Shown here: positions 60,300-64,000 of the stretch, in pieces | How positions within the stretch are numbered: position 1 is the first letter of the stretch | Layout: each line of letters begins with the position of its first letter | DNA from: Prosapia bicincta | Taxonomy: Eukaryota > Arthropoda > Insecta > Hemiptera > Cercopidae | Direction: 5' to 3' | NCBI GenBank assembly: GCA_036971475.1 | Contig: JBAIZL010000006.1 | Coordinates: forward strand, 11,380,656 to 11,444,655 | DNA: 64,000 bases | Program-made: the position numbers and the translations under genes | Notes under the pieces: generated by a model | Told to the model about the DNA's origin: nothing | Seen by the model: the letters and a program-made list of their open reading frames with translations, nothing else | Databases searched by the model: none

Positions 60300-61235
60300 T
60301 TTATCGGTCAAGGGTCAAGTTGAGAATAGCTGTGGTGATTTCCAAGCTCGGATAGGAGACGGAACTAAGATAAGAAGCTAAAAATGGTGGCACTGAAAGT
60401 TAATCAGAGCAGAAGGTTTGTAGCAGTAGGAAAAAGTAAAGGTATATAGTAAAATAAATAGGTACATGTGATTTTAATTTAAGAAGAATCAAGATTGGCA
60501 CAAAGGTTTAAAAAGTTTCTAAATGGATAAAAGGTTGGGTGCAGACATGAATATTAAATGGATAGAAGAGGTTTACAAGAACTTAGTACATCTGTAGGGC
60601 CTAATCTTCTCAGTAGAAGGCATATTGCAAGGGAACTGGTATGGGAGAGGTTACTACTCGTATAAACCTTGAAGCTAGTGCTAGTTGTCCTCTTATTCAG
60701 TGTTTGGTTACATAATTACTCAGGGAATTCCATATTTTATATTAAATGCTGACTCTTTGTCAGCGCTCCTTTTCTGGGGAAAACTTTAAAAAACAAAGTA
60801 AAAAAAACTGAAATAAAAGAGTTTTTGAAATAATTTTCCGTAAAATTTTGCACGGAAAATTGAGTTTATAGGCAATTAATTTTGCAGTAAATGTATCGTG
60901 AGGCCCAGACAGCAATGTATCTTCTGAGCTAACAGTCCGGGATTAACGAAAGTACGTAATGACTAATTGAGATCCCAAACTTACTTCAAATTGTGGACTG
61001 TAGTAAAGGTTGAAACCCGAAAGCATACGTCACTGTCAAACTACAATTCGGTGCCATTATTTGTACGTTTACTTACGTCTCGGTTTACTGGCCGAACTGA
61101 AACTTGCAACAGATTTAGCTTCTATACTCGTGCGTAACAAACAATTATTCTAATAGCTTTTATTATTTATGTTTTAGGCTTAAAAGTAACTTTTGCAATG
61201 AAATAAACTTATTTTTTAAAAACGTTTCATTATTC
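60300..61235. other. Non-coding stretch
   Basis: AT-rich; nothing recognised. Confidence 0.45.
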
Positions 61236-61237
61236 CA

Positions 61238-61315
61238 TTATTATGGATACTGTTAAAAACCCATTAAATTATGGATACTGTTAAAAACCCATTAAATTAT
61301 AGATACTGTTAAAAT
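61238..61315. repeat. 28-bp tandem repeat, three copies
   Basis: TTATGGATACTGTTAAAAAC with CCATTAAA at 28-bp spacing (61241, 61269); the third copy has TATAGATAC and is truncated. Confidence 0.95.
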
Positions 61316-61319
61316 ATTT

Positions 61320-61990
61320 TTACTGAAAATTGTTGGACAATACTCTAAAGAACCTTTTGTTCCTTTAAGTACATTCAAAGATATGATAACGTTATCAAAT
61401 AATAAAAAAAATATTTAAGTTGATATACAACTTTAAAAGCTCCTCGGGTTTGAATTAACCCATGCACTTTGAGATAACCTTGGCAATTTTATTTTATAGA
61501 CACTTACATATATTATAAACAATGTTTTGCCTTGAGTATATAGTTTTTGTTTTACAATGTGCGAAAATTAATTTTAAATTTTGGGCAAATAATTTACTTT
61601 TAATCACGAATGTAGGCTAATTACATTTTATTAAAATGTTCTTGGTTGGTAATGTGTAATATTGTTATTTCATACAGAGCCACCTGCTGGGATTTTTAAT
61701 AAATACTAGTTGCGCTAAATTTTAATGAATAATTATGATCCATATTCCGAAGGAGCTGCTAAGTTATAGAACAATTAGCGAGACAATTTAATAAAAGTGG
61801 GGCATGTGGATGAAGATGAATGACGGCAATGAAGAGAAAACATTAGGGTATGAAATTTAGAGAAATCGTTAAAGAAGCTTTCCCAAAGCAGAGACATGAA
61901 ACTGGAGGAGGGGGAGATTGTTTTTAAGGTCCATATTGAAACATTATATTTATAAATTTGATATAAGTACACCCTCTTGCTTTTATAATG

Positions 61991-62030
<40 letters not shown>

Positions 62031-63340
62031 TATCTTATATTTAAAGTGGTGTATAAAGACATTATTCAATAAAATAAAATTAAATATAACTAAAAACCGA
62101 AATGGAAAGAAGTTAAAACGATCAAGAATATTAGAAATATATGAATACAACCAAGTGAAACAAACTTTCTTCACCAGATCACATCATTCACTCAAACAAG
62201 TTTTTGCTCCATAACAAGTTAGATTACAGTAATAAATCAAATCTCGGGCCTTAATAAGCATTACAAATGGATAAAGTTTGCTTATTTCAGCATCCGGAGG
62301 TGAAATTAAACAGAAATTTGTTATTTATAATGAATCTACGAGGAGTTAGTGAAGTGTAAACTTCTCTATTCATTTACGGCAGCTGAATGCACGTCGATCT
62401 CAGATAGAATCGGGGAGTATCGACGTAGCTCGTAGCTCAGTGAAGCTTTAGCCGTGGGAAACATTCTGCTTTTTCTAGCGAAGTCATGTTTTCTCTAGTT
62501 CCGTAAATGAAGTACATCCGAAGTCATATGAAGAATATATGCTTCACTAGGAAGTAGAGTATATTTTTGCTCAGTTTATTTACTCTCATCCTAGCTGGGA
62601 TAACAATTATGCTAAATAGGATGTCCAAATAAGGATTGATAGAATGGCTAGATATAGGGCTCTAGGTATATCGGGAACGAGAAAACATAATTATTGAAAT
62701 ATTTTTGAGAACGAAAACACGCCCTTTCTATACTATCCTATTAGTCGACTTGTGAAAACTAGTCATGCATGTATGTTGGAGTGACGATGAGTGTCTCAGG
62801 TTGTGCCCACCTGACCCCTGACCTCGCGAAATTATTATCCTTAATTTCTTCACATACATATTAACAACCGTAGCCTTGCTATGCTCATCGTAAAAAAAAT
62901 CCAAGATCCTTCCTCTTTTCTTTTGTACAATTTTCCCATACGCATTTTTTCAGACCTTTCGTCCTTCATCGCATCGCTTATTATTTTCTTTGTCTGTGTA
63001 ACCAAACTATTACAGTATTATCATTTAGTTAATTAGAGCTGTTTACACATTAAACACGACACTGATGTTTTCTGAAGTGTTGGGTGTTGACCCTGCACTG
63101 CAGCCTAGTCCAGCCAAGCGATCTGAAGGTCAGAGACATTGTTTAAACTTCACGCACTTTAGATCCTTAGCGCAATAAGATATGTGAGCGCTGACCTATG
63201 TGCGTTCATTGTGTACAGGATGGTCCAATCAGGCTCCTCTTCCCGGTCTCTACTAAATCCGGTTATTAGAAAAAGTCAATTATTATGATAAAGAAAACTT
63301 AATTTGTAGGTCATAGTAAATAGATAAGAGCGTGCACGTC
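61320..63340. other. Non-coding stretch with one (TA)n
   Basis: AT-rich, including a (TA)n at 61993-62029. Less AT-rich blocks at 62.35-62.48 and 63.06-63.26 kb carry no recognisable gene. Confidence 0.45.
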
Positions 63341-63341
63341 C

Positions 63342-63451
63342 TGTAACCGAATAGAGTGCTTCGCAGGTCAACACCGATAGGATAATGCTGTTAATGGTAG
63401 AGCGGAGAGTGTCAGCTAGGGATAAGGGATGACCTGCTCAGTGAATAAGGT
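63342..63451 (+). repeat. Direct repeat, unit 1
   Basis: TGTAACCGAATAGAGTGCTT, AGGTCAACACCGATAGGATA, AGCGGAGAGTGTCAGCTAGG and GATGACCTGCTCAGTGAAT recur from 63891 at a 549-bp offset with only a few substitutions. Confidence 0.95.
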
Positions 63452-63479
63452 AAAGAACCCAGGAGTATATCCCTTTAAA

Positions 63480-63780
63480 ATATAAAGAAAAAGAGACAGA
63501 GGGAAGAAGATAAGATGGGACAGAGAGGGGAAGAGGAAGAGTAGGAAAGAGAGAGAAAGAGGATGGGAAAAAAGAGGAGAGAGTGGTGAGAAGAGAGAGA
63601 GAGGTGAGAAGAGAGAGAGAGGTGAGAAGAGAGAAGGGGAGAGAGAGAAAAAATAGGAAACAAAGAGGGGAGAGAAAGAGAGAGAGAGAGAGTGAGAGAA
63701 AGAGGTAAGGAGAGAGTGTGAGAAAGAGAAGGGAACAGAGGTAAGAAGAGAGTGTGGGAAAGAGACGGAACGATAGAAAA
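63480..63780. repeat. Purine (AG)n tract
   Basis: About 300 bp of A/G-rich sequence with GAGAGAGA runs and a short GGTGAGAAGAGAGAGA tandem near 63584-63630. Minus-strand frames here are artefacts. Confidence 0.95.
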
Positions 63781-63890
63781 GCTGGTAGATAATCAACCTA
63801 AAGATTAGTTTAAGTCCGTCACTTGTCGTTCCCCTTACCCCATACCCTTGAGAGTCAGAGTAGCTATTAACAATGTGCCTGTGAAAAGGT

Positions 63891-64000
63891 TGTAACCGAA
63901 TAGAGTGCTTCGGAGGTCAACACCGATAGGATAATGCTGGTAATGATAGAGCGGAGAGTGTCAGCTAGGGATAGGGGATGACCTGCTCAGTGAATTAGGT
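63891..64000 (+). repeat. Direct repeat, unit 2 (cut by window end)
   Basis: Second copy of 63342-63451; similarity continues to the last base, so the 549-bp spacing may be the period of a tandem array that begins here. Confidence 0.95.

Noticed and set aside
63416..63796. 126-codon Ser/Leu-rich minus-strand frame
   Set aside because: Translation of the (AG)n tract complement.

Overview
The window is eukaryotic, AT-rich nuclear DNA with very long (TA)n, (CT)n and (GT)n microsatellites, several tandem-repeat arrays and many decayed transposable elements. LINE, piggyBac-like, hAT-like and Penelope-like (hammerhead-bearing) remnants and the recurrent AGGTTATGTTA-type motif fit an arthropod, probably an insect; the order cannot be fixed from the sequence. 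I find no intact protein-coding gene, no rRNA or tRNA and no CRISPR. The longest open frames are read-throughs of tandem repeats or microsatellites. It is best read as intergenic or large-intron, repeat-dominated chromatin.

Layout. 0-4.7 kb: two copies of a dispersed repeat (here 'Repeat A'), an inverted pair of hammerhead-like motifs (1.64-1.85 kb), a LINE C-terminal remnant (2.68-3.0 kb) and microsatellites. 4.78-7.10 kb: a 70-bp tandem array. 10.5-11.8 kb: a piggyBac-like element with an internal 186-bp tandem duplication. 12-14.6 kb: two more Repeat A copies and two copies of 'Repeat B'. 15.37-35.0 kb: one uninterrupted 89-bp satellite array of 221 monomers, with no net insertion or deletion over 220 periods, subfamily domains and large internal duplications. 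36.1-36.95 kb: Repeat A and a 79+79 bp perfect palindrome containing a hammerhead-like core. 40-43.2 kb: more hammerhead-like motifs, a 32-bp array and Repeat B. 44.8-47.7 kb: two copies of a Penelope-LTR-like repeat, one carrying paired CRE sites, a TATA box and a GAAACGTC hammerhead end; between them lie a 123-bp dimeric array and a 750-bp pyrimidine tract. 48.5-50.55 kb: a 133-bp minisatellite. 50.56-64 kb: mostly unique AT-rich DNA with scattered Repeat A copies, two related LINE tails on the minus strand (55.5 and 60.1 kb), an hAT-like terminus (57.4 kb), another hammerhead-like inverted pair (55.9-56.0 kb) and a 549-bp-spaced direct repeat that runs off the window end.

The most notable signals are (1) the 89-bp satellite, whose monomer is itself four ~23-bp subunits and which holds a 41-monomer block duplicated exactly 56 monomers away; and (2) a cluster of about ten hammerhead-ribozyme-like cores (CTGANGA, short stem, GAAA), mostly arranged as inverted pairs, as expected for decayed Penelope-like elements but in several distinct sequence subfamilies. 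Statements about repeat periods and offsets were read directly from coordinates; family names are inferences from motifs and were not checked against any database.
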